64,000 bases of DNA from Streptomyces sporangiiformans (GTDB taxonomy: Bacteria > Actinomycetota > Actinomycetes > Streptomycetales > Streptomycetaceae): assembly GCF_005768555.2 (NCBI RefSeq), contig NZ_VCHX02000047.1:94385-158384 (forward strand), given 5' to 3'. This document shows positions 27,041-35,300 of this stretch, one piece after another. How positions within the stretch are numbered: the stretch's first letter is position 1; every line of letters starts with the position of its first letter. The translations under genes and the position numbers were made by a program. The notes beneath the pieces were generated by a model. It ran no database searches. It was not told where the DNA came from and saw only the letters and a list, made by a program, of their open reading frames with translations.

Positions 27041-28483
27041 CTAGACGCCGACCTGCTCGCCCTTGGCCGCCGGTGCGGACGCCTGCTGTGCGGCGGCTGC
27101 GGCCTTGTCGCCGCGCATCACGAGGAGGGTGATGAGACCGCCGGCGGCGGCGACCGCGGCGGCGCCCAGGAACGCGGCACTGAAGCCGTCGGTGAGCGCC
27201 GGCAGGTTGCCCAGCTGTCCCGCGCCCTGCGAGGTGGCGAGAGCGGTCAGGGTCGCCAGACCGAGGGCCGAGCCGACCTGGTAGGTGGTGTTGACGATGC
27301 CGGAGGCCAGGCCCGCCTGCTCCTGCGGGGCACCGGACATGGCGGCCATCATCGCCGGGATGTACGCCAGCGACATGCCGAGCGCCGCGACGAGCGAGGC
27401 CGGCAGGACGTCGACGGCGAAGGTGCCGGTCGGTTCGACGGCCGAGAGCCACAGCAGGCCGAGGGCGAGGACCAGCAGGCCGCCGCCGATGAGCGGCTTG
27501 GCGCCGAACCTGGCGAGCAGCTTCGCCGTGATCGCCGTCATGAAGATCATCAGCAGGACGGTCATCGGCAGCAGCGCCGCGCCGGAGGCGAAGGCCCCGT
27601 AGCCGAGGACCTGTTGCAGGTAGAGGTTGAGGAAGTACCACATCGGGATCCAGGCGGCGCCCAGCAGCGTCATCGCCAGGTTGGCCGAGCCGAGGCGCGG
27701 CACCCGCCAGATGCCGAGCGGCATGAGCGGCCGGCGCACCGACTTCTGGATCACGAAGAACACGGCCAGCAGGGCGGCAGCACCTCCCAGCTGGAGAACG
27801 GTGACGGTCGAGCCCCAACCGACGTGCTCCGCGCGGACGATGGCGAACACCGCGAGCGCGAGGCCGGCGGTGACGGAGGCGGCCCCGAGCACGTCCACCG
27901 CGCCACGGCGAGACTCGACGGCGGGCAGCAGCTTGGTGGCGGCGAGCGTGGCGACGCCGATCGGGACGTAGATGATGAAGATCCACGGCCAGCTCAGCCA
28001 CTCGGTGAACACACCGCCGAGGAACACGCCGGCGGTGCCGCCCGCGGGGGCCGCCGCGCCGTAGAGCGCCATGGCCTTGCCGAGCTCCTTCGGGTCGTGA
28101 GCGAAGAGCATCATCAGCAGCGTCATGGCGGCCGGCGCGATGAGGGCGCCGCCGACTCCCTGCACGGCGCGGCCCACGACCTCGACCCAGGCGGTCTGCG
28201 CGGCGGCGGCCACGATCGAACCCGCGATCAGGACGACCCAGCCGGCGTTGAAGACCTTCCGGGCGCCGAGCAGGTCGGAGAGGCGTCCGCCGAGCAGAAG
28301 CAGTCCGCCGAAGGCGATGACGTAGGCGTTGAAGACCCACTGTAACTCGCCCTGGGAGAAGCCGAGTTCACGCTGCATTTCGGGGAGCGCGACCCCGATG
28401 ATGCTCGTGTCCATGATCACCATGAACTGAGCGGCGGCAAGCACGATCAGTGCCCACCAGCGCCGGGGACTGACAGTTGACAT
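27041..28483 (-). CDS. MFS efflux transporter (DHA2-like)
   Basis: 480-residue drug/proton antiporter-like protein with about fourteen hydrophobic segments. The first segment carries LAAAQFMVIMDTSIIGVALPEMQ, the motif typical of the 14-helix group, followed by GGRLSDLLGARKVF (motif A). The charged tail ends in Ala-rich sequence. The promoter region shows three nearly perfect C/G-tract palindromes of the CsoR type, so expression is probably induced by copper or a related thiol stress. The divergent neighbour is a Met/His-rich secreted protein followed by a multicopper oxidase, which supports a metal link. Confidence 0.88.
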   Translation of the reverse strand: MSTVSPRRWWALIVLAAAQFMVIMDTSIIGVALPEMQRELGFSQGELQWVFNAYVIAFGGLLLLGGRLSDLLGARKVFNAGWVVLIAGSIVAAAAQTAWVEVVGRAVQGVGGALIAPAAMTLLMMLFAHDPKELGKAMALYGAAAPAGGTAGVFLGGVFTEWLSWPWIFIIYVPIGVATLAATKLLPAVESRRGAVDVLGAASVTAGLALAVFAIVRAEHVGWGSTVTVLQLGGAAALLAVFFVIQKSVRRPLMPLGIWRVPRLGSANLAMTLLGAAWIPMWYFLNLYLQQVLGYGAFASGAALLPMTVLLMIFMTAITAKLLARFGAKPLIGGGLLVLALGLLWLSAVEPTGTFAVDVLPASLVAALGMSLAYIPAMMAAMSGAPQEQAGLASGIVNTTYQVGSALGLATLTALATSQGAGQLGNLPALTDGFSAAFLGAAAVAAAGGLITLLVMRGDKAAAAAQQASAPAAKGEQVGV

Positions 28484-28504
28484 GGTCCTACCCCTTTCTT
28501 TCCC

Positions 28505-28627
28505 ATACCCCTAGGGGGTATCTCTGGAGCGGGACTGTAACATACCCCATGGGGGTATGCAATGGAGTCATTGCCGTCGCCTTCAACTGCTGCGAGCGGC
28601 GAGGCTGTAAGGTACCCCCAGGGGGTA
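28505..28627. promoter_or_regulatory. Three CsoR-type operator palindromes
   Basis: Three inverted repeats share the core TACCCC-n-GGGGTA: 28505-28521 (centre TAG), 28541-28559 (centre ATG, 8-bp perfect arms) and 28613-28627 (centre A). They fill the divergent promoter region of the MFS gene and the gene at 28672. CsoR/RcnR-family tetramers bind such A/T-flanked G-tracts. No csoR gene lies in the window. Confidence 0.75.
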
Positions 28628-28671
28628 GAATGCGGCTCCGGTGACCAGTCAGCACGGCACAGGTGGAACTC

Positions 28672-29169
28672 ATGGTGATACGGGCAGCTCACGGCGGCGG
28701 TATGGCCGTCCGCTGGGCGTACGGGGCGTCCCTCACCCTGTGCGTCGCGCTGGCTGTACTCCTCCACCACGAGACGTCCATGACGTCCGTGACGTCCGTG
28801 ACGTCCGTGACGTCCATGACGTCCATGACGTCCATGACGTCCGCGTCGCCCATGTCGACCTCCTTCCCTGTGCCGGCTCCTGCCCACGCGGCTCATGCGA
28901 TGGCGAAGACGGCTCATGTGATGGAGGGTGACGCGGCATCTTCCGCATCGGAATCGTCCACGCACGGCGTGGATTCCGGCGCCTGCGCCATGTCCGGCAT
29001 GCAGCACTGCACCACCGCGAGTGTCGTTTCCGTACAACTGGCCGTGCCGGGCCAGAGCGCGCTCGACCCGCCCGCGGACCCGGAACTGGCGGCCGCGGGC
29101 CGTGCCCCCGCCAGTGCGGTGGGCCGTGCCCCGCCCGATCTGTCCGTCCTCTCGCAACTGCGCATTTAG
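28672..29169 (+). CDS. Small secreted or membrane Met/His-rich protein (DUF6153-like)
   Basis: 165 residues. After an N-terminal hydrophobic segment (AYGASLTLCVALAVLL) come HHETS, eight near-identical Thr-Ser-Val/Met tripeptides, and a region with many Met, His and Cys (HAAHAMAKTAHVMEG, CAMSGMQHC). The layout fits a secreted metal-binding or sensing protein placed before the multicopper oxidase gene. The start is uncertain: GTG 28663, ATG 28672 and GTG 28675 are in frame, and ATG 28672 has the best-placed GGTGGA. Promoter palindromes of the CsoR type lie just upstream. The DUF number is from memory and is the less certain part. Confidence 0.65.
   Translation: MVIRAAHGGGMAVRWAYGASLTLCVALAVLLHHETSMTSVTSVTSVTSMTSMTSMTSASPMSTSFPVPAPAHAAHAMAKTAHVMEGDAASSASESSTHGVDSGACAMSGMQHCTTASVVSVQLAVPGQSALDPPADPELAAAGRAPASAVGRAPPDLSVLSQLRI
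28774..28845 (+). repeat. Eight 9-bp tandem repeats inside the Met/His-rich gene
   Basis: ACGTCC(A/G)TG starts at 28774 and recurs every 9 bases to 28837. It encodes Thr-Ser-Met or Thr-Ser-Val units. The perfect periodicity indicates recent slippage expansion. Confidence 0.95.
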
Positions 29170-29253
29170 GCCACGCCGGACGGCGCGTGACCGCGTGATG
29201 TGCCGTCCCTCCGTGACCGCATCGGCAGTTTCGAGACAGAGGACACAACACAA

Positions 29254-30834
29254 ATGGACAGCATCAACCGCCGCTCCGTCCTGCTCGCCGGACTGGGATC
29301 CGCAGGCGCCGGAGTGCTCGCCGCCTGCACCAATGGGGGTGGCTCCAGCGGCAGCAACGCTCTGATCAACCCCTCCGGCTCGGCAGTCGCCGCTACCGAG
29401 AAGAAGCGCAAGAGCACCGGACGCCAGCAGAAGGTCACCCTGACGGCCGCACCGGCCATGATCGATCTGGGTGGCGGCGTCATGCCCAAGACCTGGGCCT
29501 ACGACGGACGCACCCCGGGCAAGGAGATCCGCCTCTCCGTCGGCGACACCCTGGTCGCCGAGTTGTCGAACCAGCTCCCGAACGAGCCCACCACGTCCAT
29601 CCACTGGCACGGCATCGCCATGCGCAACGACATGGACGGCGTCCCGCCCACCACCCAGACTGCCGTGCGGGCCGGCTCCACCTTCACGTACAAGTTCATC
29701 GCCGACGCCCCGGGCACGTACTTCTTCCACCCCCACGTCGGCGTCCAGCTCGACCGCGGCCTGTACGCCCCGCTGATCGTCGAAGACCCCAAGGAAACCC
29801 TCGACTACGACGACGAGTGGGTCGTCCTCCTCGACGACTGGGTCGACGGCGTCACCGGCACCCCCGACGAGGTCTTCGCCGAGCTCAGGCAGGGCATGGG
29901 CGGCATGGAGGGCCACGGCATGGGGGACATGGGCGGGATGGACATGGGTGCTTCGCCGACCCCCTCGGCCTCCGCCTCCTCCGATGGAGGGTCGATGAAG
30001 TTCATGCTCATGGGCGCCGAAAGCGACCTGCTCGGCGGCGACGCCGGCGACGTGGAGTACCCGCACCACCTCGTCAACGGCCGGGTGGCGAAGGACCCGG
30101 ACGTCTACACCGGCAAGCCCGGCAAGAAGGTGCGGCTGCGGATCATCAACGCAGGCGGAGACACCGCGTACCGGGTGGCCCTCGGCGGCCACAAGCTGAC
30201 CATCACCCAAACCGACGGCTTCCCGGTCCAGCACCAGGAGGTGGACGCCCTGCTGGTCGGCATGGGTGAGCGCTACGACGTCCTCGTCACCCTCGGCGAC
30301 GGGGTCTTCCCGTTCGTCGCCGTGGCTGAGGGCAAGGACGCGAACGGCTTCGCTCTCGTGCGCACGGGCTCAGGGAGCACGCCGTCCGCGACCGTCCGCC
30401 CGAAGGAACTCGACGGCGTGATCGTGTCCGCGTCCCAGCTGCGGGCGGCCGACGATGTAAGGCTCACGTCCGCCAAGACCGACGTCACGCACCAGATCAA
30501 GCTGACCGGCGGCATGATGAAGTACAACTGGGCCATCAACGGCAAGCCGTTCACCATGAATGATCCCCAGGCGAACCCGATCCTCATCGAGCAAGGGCAG
30601 CGCGTACGGCTCGACTTCGTCAACGACACCGACATGTGGCACCCGATGCACCTGCACGGCCACACCTACCAACTCGGCACCGCTGGGCCGCGCAAGGACA
30701 CCTCGATCGTGCTGCCCAAGAAGAAGCTGTCCGTCTACTTCGACGCCGACAACCCCGGCCAGTGGATGCTGCACTGCCACAACGCGTACCACGGTGAGGC
30801 CGGGATGATGGCGAACGTGGCCTATCGAGCCTGA
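29254..30834 (+). CDS. Tat-exported multicopper oxidase lipoprotein
   Basis: 526-residue oxidase of the laccase/CueO group, oxidising Cu(I) or phenolics outside the cell. The N-terminus has NRRSVLLAG (twin Arg) and a lipobox LAAC near residue 29. Copper ligands: HWHG (His117, His119), HPH (159, 161), HPMHLHGH (from 463) and HCHNAYH (His507, Cys508, His509). The type-1 axial ligand is Met in GMM. A Met/Gly/His-rich loop near residues 215-232 resembles the CueO methionine segment that binds surplus Cu(I). Together with the upstream Met/His-rich gene it looks like an extracellular copper detoxification unit. The ATG at 29254 is the only sensible start before the signal. Confidence 0.92.
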   Translation: MDSINRRSVLLAGLGSAGAGVLAACTNGGGSSGSNALINPSGSAVAATEKKRKSTGRQQKVTLTAAPAMIDLGGGVMPKTWAYDGRTPGKEIRLSVGDTLVAELSNQLPNEPTTSIHWHGIAMRNDMDGVPPTTQTAVRAGSTFTYKFIADAPGTYFFHPHVGVQLDRGLYAPLIVEDPKETLDYDDEWVVLLDDWVDGVTGTPDEVFAELRQGMGGMEGHGMGDMGGMDMGASPTPSASASSDGGSMKFMLMGAESDLLGGDAGDVEYPHHLVNGRVAKDPDVYTGKPGKKVRLRIINAGGDTAYRVALGGHKLTITQTDGFPVQHQEVDALLVGMGERYDVLVTLGDGVFPFVAVAEGKDANGFALVRTGSGSTPSATVRPKELDGVIVSASQLRAADDVRLTSAKTDVTHQIKLTGGMMKYNWAINGKPFTMNDPQANPILIEQGQRVRLDFVNDTDMWHPMHLHGHTYQLGTAGPRKDTSIVLPKKKLSVYFDADNPGQWMLHCHNAYHGEAGMMANVAYRA

Positions 30835-30877
30835 CCCTCCGACCGCGCGGCATTGGTGCCACCGGCCCTCGCGCTGT

Positions 30878-30922
30878 GTGTCCGGACGGGCTCATCGACT
30901 GCCGGTGGGCGCGTCCGGACAC
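30878..30922. terminator. Hairpin after multicopper oxidase gene
   Basis: Perfect 10-bp arms GTGTCCGGAC and GTCCGGACAC with a 25-nt loop lie between the convergent oxidase gene and the small membrane-protein gene. Confidence 0.55.
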
Positions 30923-30971
30923 GTTGGAGGGTGAGCCCACTTCTCGGGGTATGCAGTCGACGGAGTAGCCG

Positions 30972-31256
30972 CTAGTCAGCGCCTCCTTGGTCACGGCGGC
31001 TTTCGCCCTCGTGCGGATGGCGTTGAGGGCTTGGCGCCAGGGGCTCTCCCTGTCTGCGCTGTCGCCGTTCTCTCCATGCCAGTTCTGCGGTCAGGCCCAG
31101 CACGAGGGCGACGACCAGCACCATCGCTATGACGCCGAGTGTGGAAAATCCTGACAGGAGCCCGCCCTGCTCGTCCTTGACGTCTGATGCGAGATGCATG
31201 GCATCGGTCATGCTGCTGGCAGTGCAGCCGGTGCAGGCGTCACTGAATCCGGTCAT
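30972..31256 (-). CDS. Small Cys-containing single-pass membrane protein
   Basis: 94 residues with one clear transmembrane helix (TLGVIAMVLVVALVLGL) in the middle, a short N-terminal part with two Cys (DACTGCTASS) and a basic C-terminal tail rich in Arg and Gln. The ATG has GGAGGGG upstream, so expression is likely. A TAGTAGAT motif lies about 65 bases before the start, as in front of the blaI operon. The function is unknown; the C-T-G-C motif could bind metal. Confidence 0.68.
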   Translation of the reverse strand: MTGFSDACTGCTASSMTDAMHLASDVKDEQGGLLSGFSTLGVIAMVLVVALVLGLTAELAWRERRQRRQGEPLAPSPQRHPHEGESRRDQGGAD

Positions 31257-31695
31257 GTCCCCTCCGGTTCCCCCCTGGACGGGGGCGATCCCTACGCTAC
31301 CCGAATTCTTCTAAGATTCTTAGTAGATGTGGGGCTCAGGTGCCTGGTGGCTCACTGGCTGGGCCAAAGCCCCCAGCGGCAGGGTGTGGTGATGAGGTTC
31401 GGTCAGCGGGGGCAGGGGCCGGTGCGCAGTCGGGAGAAGAGCCGAGCGCACTCAGTGATCAGAGTGCCGTGCGCGATGGCTGTGGTGCCCGCGCCGACTT
31501 GTTCTTGGCTTCCCGTCGTCGGGCACGGCGTGTGTGTCGCGCAGTCCGGACAACGTGACCGTCACGAGACGATCGGCCGCCGCTTCTCGCAGGCAGCAGG
31601 AGGCGCATCGGCAGCGGCCTGACGTACGTGGCGATCAGTCGACGGGGCCGGCAGCTCCTTGAACAAGCGGAACTGACAGCGTTCCGGTCGCGGAG
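31257..31695. other. Gap without a supported gene
   Basis: Contains the inverted repeat CTAAG-n3-CTTAG at 31311-31323 fused to TAGTAGAT at 31321-31328, in the promoter of the small membrane-protein gene. The remaining 360 bases show no reading frame with a believable start and codon pattern. Confidence 0.6.
31321..31328 (-). promoter_or_regulatory. TAGTAGAT motif, candidate BlaI-type site 1
   Basis: The octamer occurs here and at 33728, 35135 and (reversed) 38680. This copy is 65 bp before the small membrane-protein gene at 31256. Confidence 0.4.
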
Positions 31696-32559
31696 TCAGG
31701 AGGCGAGCGGCGCGAGTTCGGTGAACGTCTTGCCGCCGTCGCGGGACTCGTACACGCCGTCCTGGGTCGCGGCGAGGATGCGTTCGGCGTTCACGGCGGT
31801 CAGTGCCTGGGGCCGGCCGCCGGGCACGGTTGCGAGCTGCTGCCATGTCTTGCCGCTGTCACTGCTGCGGCTCAGCTTTCCGGACAAGTCGATGCCGAAC
31901 AGGGACTCGTCCGCGGGCCAGGACGCGAACGCCTGCACGGGCTCGGTGGCCTCGCCGAAGGTGCGCCCGCCGTCCGTGCTGGCCACGACACCGTCGGCCG
32001 TGGTGGCCAGTAGTGTGTCCCCGTCCGGGTTCACCGCCAGGTCGAGTGCCTCCAGCGAGGCCCTGTCGTCCCAGCTCTTGAGGTCACGGCTGACCCGGAT
32101 CCGACCGCCCTCGTATCCGTAGACCGTTCCCCTCACCGACTCCAGGGAGTGGAAGTCGGCGTCCCCCTCCAGCGACCGGGCCGTCCATGTCCGGCCCGCG
32201 TCAGTGCTCTGGATCAGGCCGAGGTTTCCCGGGCGGCCGCTGCCCTCGGCGCCGTGTCCGCTGGCGATGAGGGTGCTCTCGTCGGCCACGGTGAAGCCCA
32301 TGAAGTCGTCCTTGCGGTCGCCGACGAGCTTCGGCTGCCGCCCCTCAGCCACCGTATACAGGCCGTCGTGGGTCGCGACGTACACACCGCTGTCCGCCGG
32401 GCCGACGCCGAGGCCATGGACATGGGACAGCTCCGCCCCCTCCGACCCCCTGCCCGTGTCGGACCCCTCACCCCCGCAGGCGGCGAGGAGCAGGGCGGCG
32501 AGAGCCGTACCCGCGGTGGTGAGAGGCGCGCGGGCAGGTGGACGGCGGTGGGCGGTCAC
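31696..32559 (-). CDS. BNR-repeat secreted lipoprotein (F510_1955-like)
   Basis: 287 residues with a signal peptide and lipobox LAACG near residue 28. The mature part opens with SHVHGLGVGPADSGVYVATHDGLY and has several Asp-box-like turns (STDAGRTWTARS, STDGGRTFGEA, SSDSGKTWQQL, SRDGGKTFTEL), the signature of BNR/sialidase-type propellers. No sialidase catalytic set is evident, so it is more likely a propeller-fold binding or photosystem-assembly-like protein than a glycosidase. It sits 32 bp after the NlpC/P60 gene on the same strand and is probably co-transcribed. It belongs to the group of exported proteins linked here to the BlaI locus. Confidence 0.8.
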   Translation of the reverse strand: MTAHRRPPARAPLTTAGTALAALLLAACGGEGSDTGRGSEGAELSHVHGLGVGPADSGVYVATHDGLYTVAEGRQPKLVGDRKDDFMGFTVADESTLIASGHGAEGSGRPGNLGLIQSTDAGRTWTARSLEGDADFHSLESVRGTVYGYEGGRIRVSRDLKSWDDRASLEALDLAVNPDGDTLLATTADGVVASTDGGRTFGEATEPVQAFASWPADESLFGIDLSGKLSRSSDSGKTWQQLATVPGGRPQALTAVNAERILAATQDGVYESRDGGKTFTELAPLAS

Positions 32560-32591
32560 GGAAGTTCCTTGGACGGTACGAACGTTGGTGC

Positions 32592-33617
32592 TCAGGGCCG
32601 GCTTGCGGCGAAGAACGGCATGGAGTCCAGCGGGACGATCTCGATGTTCTTGCCGGTGCGCGGTGCGTGGATGGCCTTGCCGTTGCCGACGTACATGCCG
32701 TTGTGCTGGTTGTCGTTGTACCAGTAGATGATGTCGCCGGGCTGCAGGTCAGATCTGGCCACCTTGCGGCCGGCGTCGTACTGCTGCTTGACGGTGCGAG
32801 GCAGCGAGACGCCCGCCGCGCGCCAGGAGGCGCCCGTGAGCCCCGAGCAGTCGAAGGAGTCGGGGCCGGTCGAGCCCCACTCATAGGGCTTGCCGAGCTG
32901 CGCGTACGCGAAGTCGAGTGCGGCCTTGGCGCGGCCGCTGGCCGGGCCGTTGTAGGTGGCGGCGCTGTCGCTGGCTCCCGCGGCGACGTCGTCGCGCTTC
33001 TGATCGGCTTCCATCTTGGCGCGCTGTGCGGCCGTCAGGCTGTTCAGGAGCTTGCGCGCCTTCGCGAGCTTGTCCTGGACCTCGTTCTTCTTCTTGCCGG
33101 CCTGGGTGCGCGTCTCCTCCAGGGCCTTCAGGCGCTTCTGGGCGGCCTCTCGCTCCTGAGTGAGTTCGCGCTGCTTGGTCTGCATCGCACGCAGGGATTC
33201 GGCCTGCCTGTTGCTCGTACGGTCGAGCATCTCGGCCTGGTCGAGATAGCTGTCCGGGTCGCCGGACAGAAAGAGCCGCACGCTCGGGTCGACGCCGCCG
33301 CTGCGGTACTGCGCGGCCGCCAACGGGCCTATCGCCTCGCGCAGTTCGTTGATCTCCTGTTGCTTGCGAGCCAGGCGGTCCTGCGCACGGTCGGCCTCGC
33401 GCTGCAGTTTCTTCTGCTCTTCGCTGATGGCGTTGTACTCCTCGGTGGGGGCCTCGGCCTCCTCGTAGAGCTTCTCCACCTGCTTGCGTACCTCGTCCAC
33501 CGTGGGCTTGGGGGCCGCCTGGCTCTGCGTCGGCAGGAGGCTCACGGCGCCGGCGGCCATGCCGAGCGTGGCGATCCGGGCGCGGCTGGGCGGCTTCGGC
33601 CGACGGTGCGTTCCCAT
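32592..33617 (-). CDS. NlpC/P60 peptidoglycan endopeptidase
   Basis: 341-residue secreted cell-wall hydrolase cutting peptide stems. A basic N-terminus and hydrophobic stretch (ATLGMAAGAVSLLP) with AQA-type cleavage near residue 35 indicate export. A long coiled coil follows (about residues 45-215, heptads rich in Glu, Lys, Arg and Gln). The C-terminal NlpC/P60 domain has the catalytic Cys in DSFDCSGLTGASW and the His in QHNGMYVGNG, with a third residue in IHAPRTG. The ATG at 33617 has AGGAG upstream. A TAGTAGAT motif lies in the promoter. Family proteins with this coiled coil act in growth and division; here it may be a cell-envelope response gene. Confidence 0.88.
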   Translation of the reverse strand: MGTHRRPKPPSRARIATLGMAAGAVSLLPTQSQAAPKPTVDEVRKQVEKLYEEAEAPTEEYNAISEEQKKLQREADRAQDRLARKQQEINELREAIGPLAAAQYRSGGVDPSVRLFLSGDPDSYLDQAEMLDRTSNRQAESLRAMQTKQRELTQEREAAQKRLKALEETRTQAGKKKNEVQDKLAKARKLLNSLTAAQRAKMEADQKRDDVAAGASDSAATYNGPASGRAKAALDFAYAQLGKPYEWGSTGPDSFDCSGLTGASWRAAGVSLPRTVKQQYDAGRKVARSDLQPGDIIYWYNDNQHNGMYVGNGKAIHAPRTGKNIEIVPLDSMPFFAASRP

Positions 33618-33727
33618 GCTCGGGCGACTCCTCTGCGCGTCTGCGGACAAGGCGACGGTGACAGGACTCGCCGTCAGGAACCGGCGTCTCATGGTCTTGG
33701 TCAGCCGGAAGTAAGCGGGTCAGAACT

Positions 33728-33740
33728 TAGTAGATTAGTA
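33728..33740 (-). promoter_or_regulatory. TAGTAGAT motif with direct repeat, candidate BlaI-type site 2
   Basis: TTAGTA at 33727-33732 and again at 33735-33740 frame the octamer TAGTAGAT (33728-33735) about 110 bp before the NlpC/P60 start. The stretch is markedly AT-rich for this genome. Confidence 0.45.
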
Positions 33741-33813
33741 ATACCTATCGCAAGTGAGGCCGAGTTACAGGGGTCTCACGCAAGTCGGCCCGTTGAGGAC
33801 GGGGGGGCGGCGA

Positions 33814-34719
33814 TCAGCCGAGGCCGGGCGGACAGACGACGAGCAGCGGCAGTAGTGGAACGGCCACGGCGGCCACAGCCCCCCAGGCGGCGGGGTGAGG
33901 AGCCTTGCGAGGGCCGAGCACCCGCTTCAGGCGGATCAGCACCATGTGCCCGCCCGCAGCGAACGCGCCCTTCGGGGTCCGCGCCGCCGCCATCTCGTAC
34001 ATGGCGGTCGCCAACGCCTCGTCCGAGTGGCCGCGCAGAGCACGGTCATCCGCGACCATCTCCAGCAGGAGTGCCGTTTGCTCACGGGCGTGCCGGGCCA
34101 GCGGGAGCCGGCGGAAGACCGAGTGGAACGCCTCCACAGCGGCCAGGGCCAGATGGTGACGGCCCAGAATGCGGGCCTGCTCGTGCTCCAGCACGGCGGC
34201 GAGTTGCTCAGGCGTCAGCTCGCGCACAGCCGCATCACTGACCACGACTCTGGGATGGCGGCCGGGCAGGCAGTAGGCGGCCGGGGTGTCGTACGGCAGG
34301 ACGGTGGCGCTCAGTCGGGCCGAGTGGCGGCCCACCAGGTCCACCGCTTCCCGGTGCCGTGCCCGCGCTCGACGGGCTCGCGCGACGTGGAAGGTGAAGG
34401 CCGAGGCCAGGGCGACTCCGATCGAAGCCGGCAGGGCGACGGCGAGCCGGTGGGCGGTCATGGGGTCGGGATCTCCCGCGCTGATGTCCAGTCCGCAGGA
34501 GTGCAGCAGGCCCAGCAGGCCCGCGTGCAGGTGCTCGGTGGGCATGGCCAGGTTGTACGCGGTCAGCGCGGCCCCAAGTGAGAATGAGACCGCGAGGGCG
34601 TGCCAGACCGCGGTGGCAAGGGCGGGTGCCCGATGCGGCCAGCGGGCGCGCAGGATGAAGTGCGGAGCGATGAAACCCACTGCCCCTGTGTAACCGACCA
34701 GGAGGGGGGTCGCGTTCAC
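33814..34719 (-). CDS. M56-family (BlaR1-like) membrane metallopeptidase with altered zinc motif
   Basis: 301-residue membrane protein, normally the sensor/protease partner of BlaI-type repressors. It has about three N-terminal hydrophobic segments, a cytoplasmic peptidase domain and a last hydrophobic segment near the C-terminus. The expected HExxH reads H179-E-Q-A-R183: the second zinc His is Arg, encoded by CGC at 34173-34171, one base from CAC. The downstream region (GRHH, EMVADDRAL) is otherwise normal. It lacks the penicillin-binding sensor domain of BlaR1, as is usual in Streptomyces. The start overlaps the blaI stop (ATGA). Whether it still cuts BlaI is doubtful. Confidence 0.85.
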   Translation of the reverse strand: MNATPLLVGYTGAVGFIAPHFILRARWPHRAPALATAVWHALAVSFSLGAALTAYNLAMPTEHLHAGLLGLLHSCGLDISAGDPDPMTAHRLAVALPASIGVALASAFTFHVARARRARARHREAVDLVGRHSARLSATVLPYDTPAAYCLPGRHPRVVVSDAAVRELTPEQLAAVLEHEQARILGRHHLALAAVEAFHSVFRRLPLARHAREQTALLLEMVADDRALRGHSDEALATAMYEMAAARTPKGAFAAGGHMVLIRLKRVLGPRKAPHPAAWGAVAAVAVPLLPLLVVCPPGLG

Positions 34720-35084
34720 GACTTCCCCTGTCGTCCCACGGTCCGCAGGGCCTTCCGCAGGGCGGCCACCTCTTCCTCGGACATGTTCTCCACGAAATGG
34801 ACCAGGGCGGCCGGGCGGTCCCTGCTCTCTTCCAGGCCGTACTCCATGAGTGCGGCGGCGTACGCCTCACGGCTGCGCACCGGCGAGTACAACCAGGCGC
34901 GGCCCTGCTTGCTGCGCAGCAACCAGCCCTTGGTGTACAGGATGTTGGTGACGGTCATCACCGTCGTATAGGCGATGGGGCGGGTCTTGTTGATGTCGTC
35001 GACGACCTCGCGCACCGTGGCCGAACGGCTCCACGTCCAGAGGCGATCCATGATCTCCGCCTCGAGATCCCCCAGCCGCCGCAT
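34716..35084 (-). CDS. blaI: BlaI/MecI/CopY-family transcriptional repressor
   Basis: 122-residue winged-helix repressor (RRLGDLEAEIMDRLWTWSRSATVREVV start, then YTTVMTVTNILYTKGWL recognition helix) with a C-terminal dimerisation helix (HFVENMSEEEVAALRKALR). Partner of the M56 protein whose gene overlaps its stop. BlaI-type repressors bind TAC/TAG-rich dyads. A TAGTAGAT motif lies 51 bp before its own start and similar motifs occur before two other genes of the region. It probably regulates itself and the exported proteins between 30972 and 33617. Confidence 0.9.
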   Translation of the reverse strand: MRRLGDLEAEIMDRLWTWSRSATVREVVDDINKTRPIAYTTVMTVTNILYTKGWLLRSKQGRAWLYSPVRSREAYAAALMEYGLEESRDRPAALVHFVENMSEEEVAALRKALRTVGRQGKS

Positions 35085-35134
35085 GGCCCTGACTCCCTTT
35101 CGTCACCTGATGCGCAAGCGAATACGCAAGGCCA

Positions 35135-35142
35135 TAGTAGAT
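35135..35142 (-). promoter_or_regulatory. TAGTAGAT motif, candidate BlaI-type site 3
   Basis: Lies 51 bp before the blaI start and 160 bp before the divergent His-rich gene at 35301, so it could serve both. Confidence 0.42.
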
Positions 35143-35300
35143 GGATGGCCTGTCAGCCTTTTGGAGCAGCCCCGTTCTCCGCGCCGTCGCGCGGTGGCAC
35201 TTGAGCGCCATGCCGTCCGCAGCTCGTCGATGTGAGCGCCGACCGCCTCGCTTCGCGGCCCCAGTGTGAAGGGGCGACCATGAAGAGAGAGGAGTCAAGC

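Noticed and set aside
28774..28845. CRISPR-like array
   Set aside because: The repeat unit is 9 bp without spacers and lies in frame inside a protein gene.
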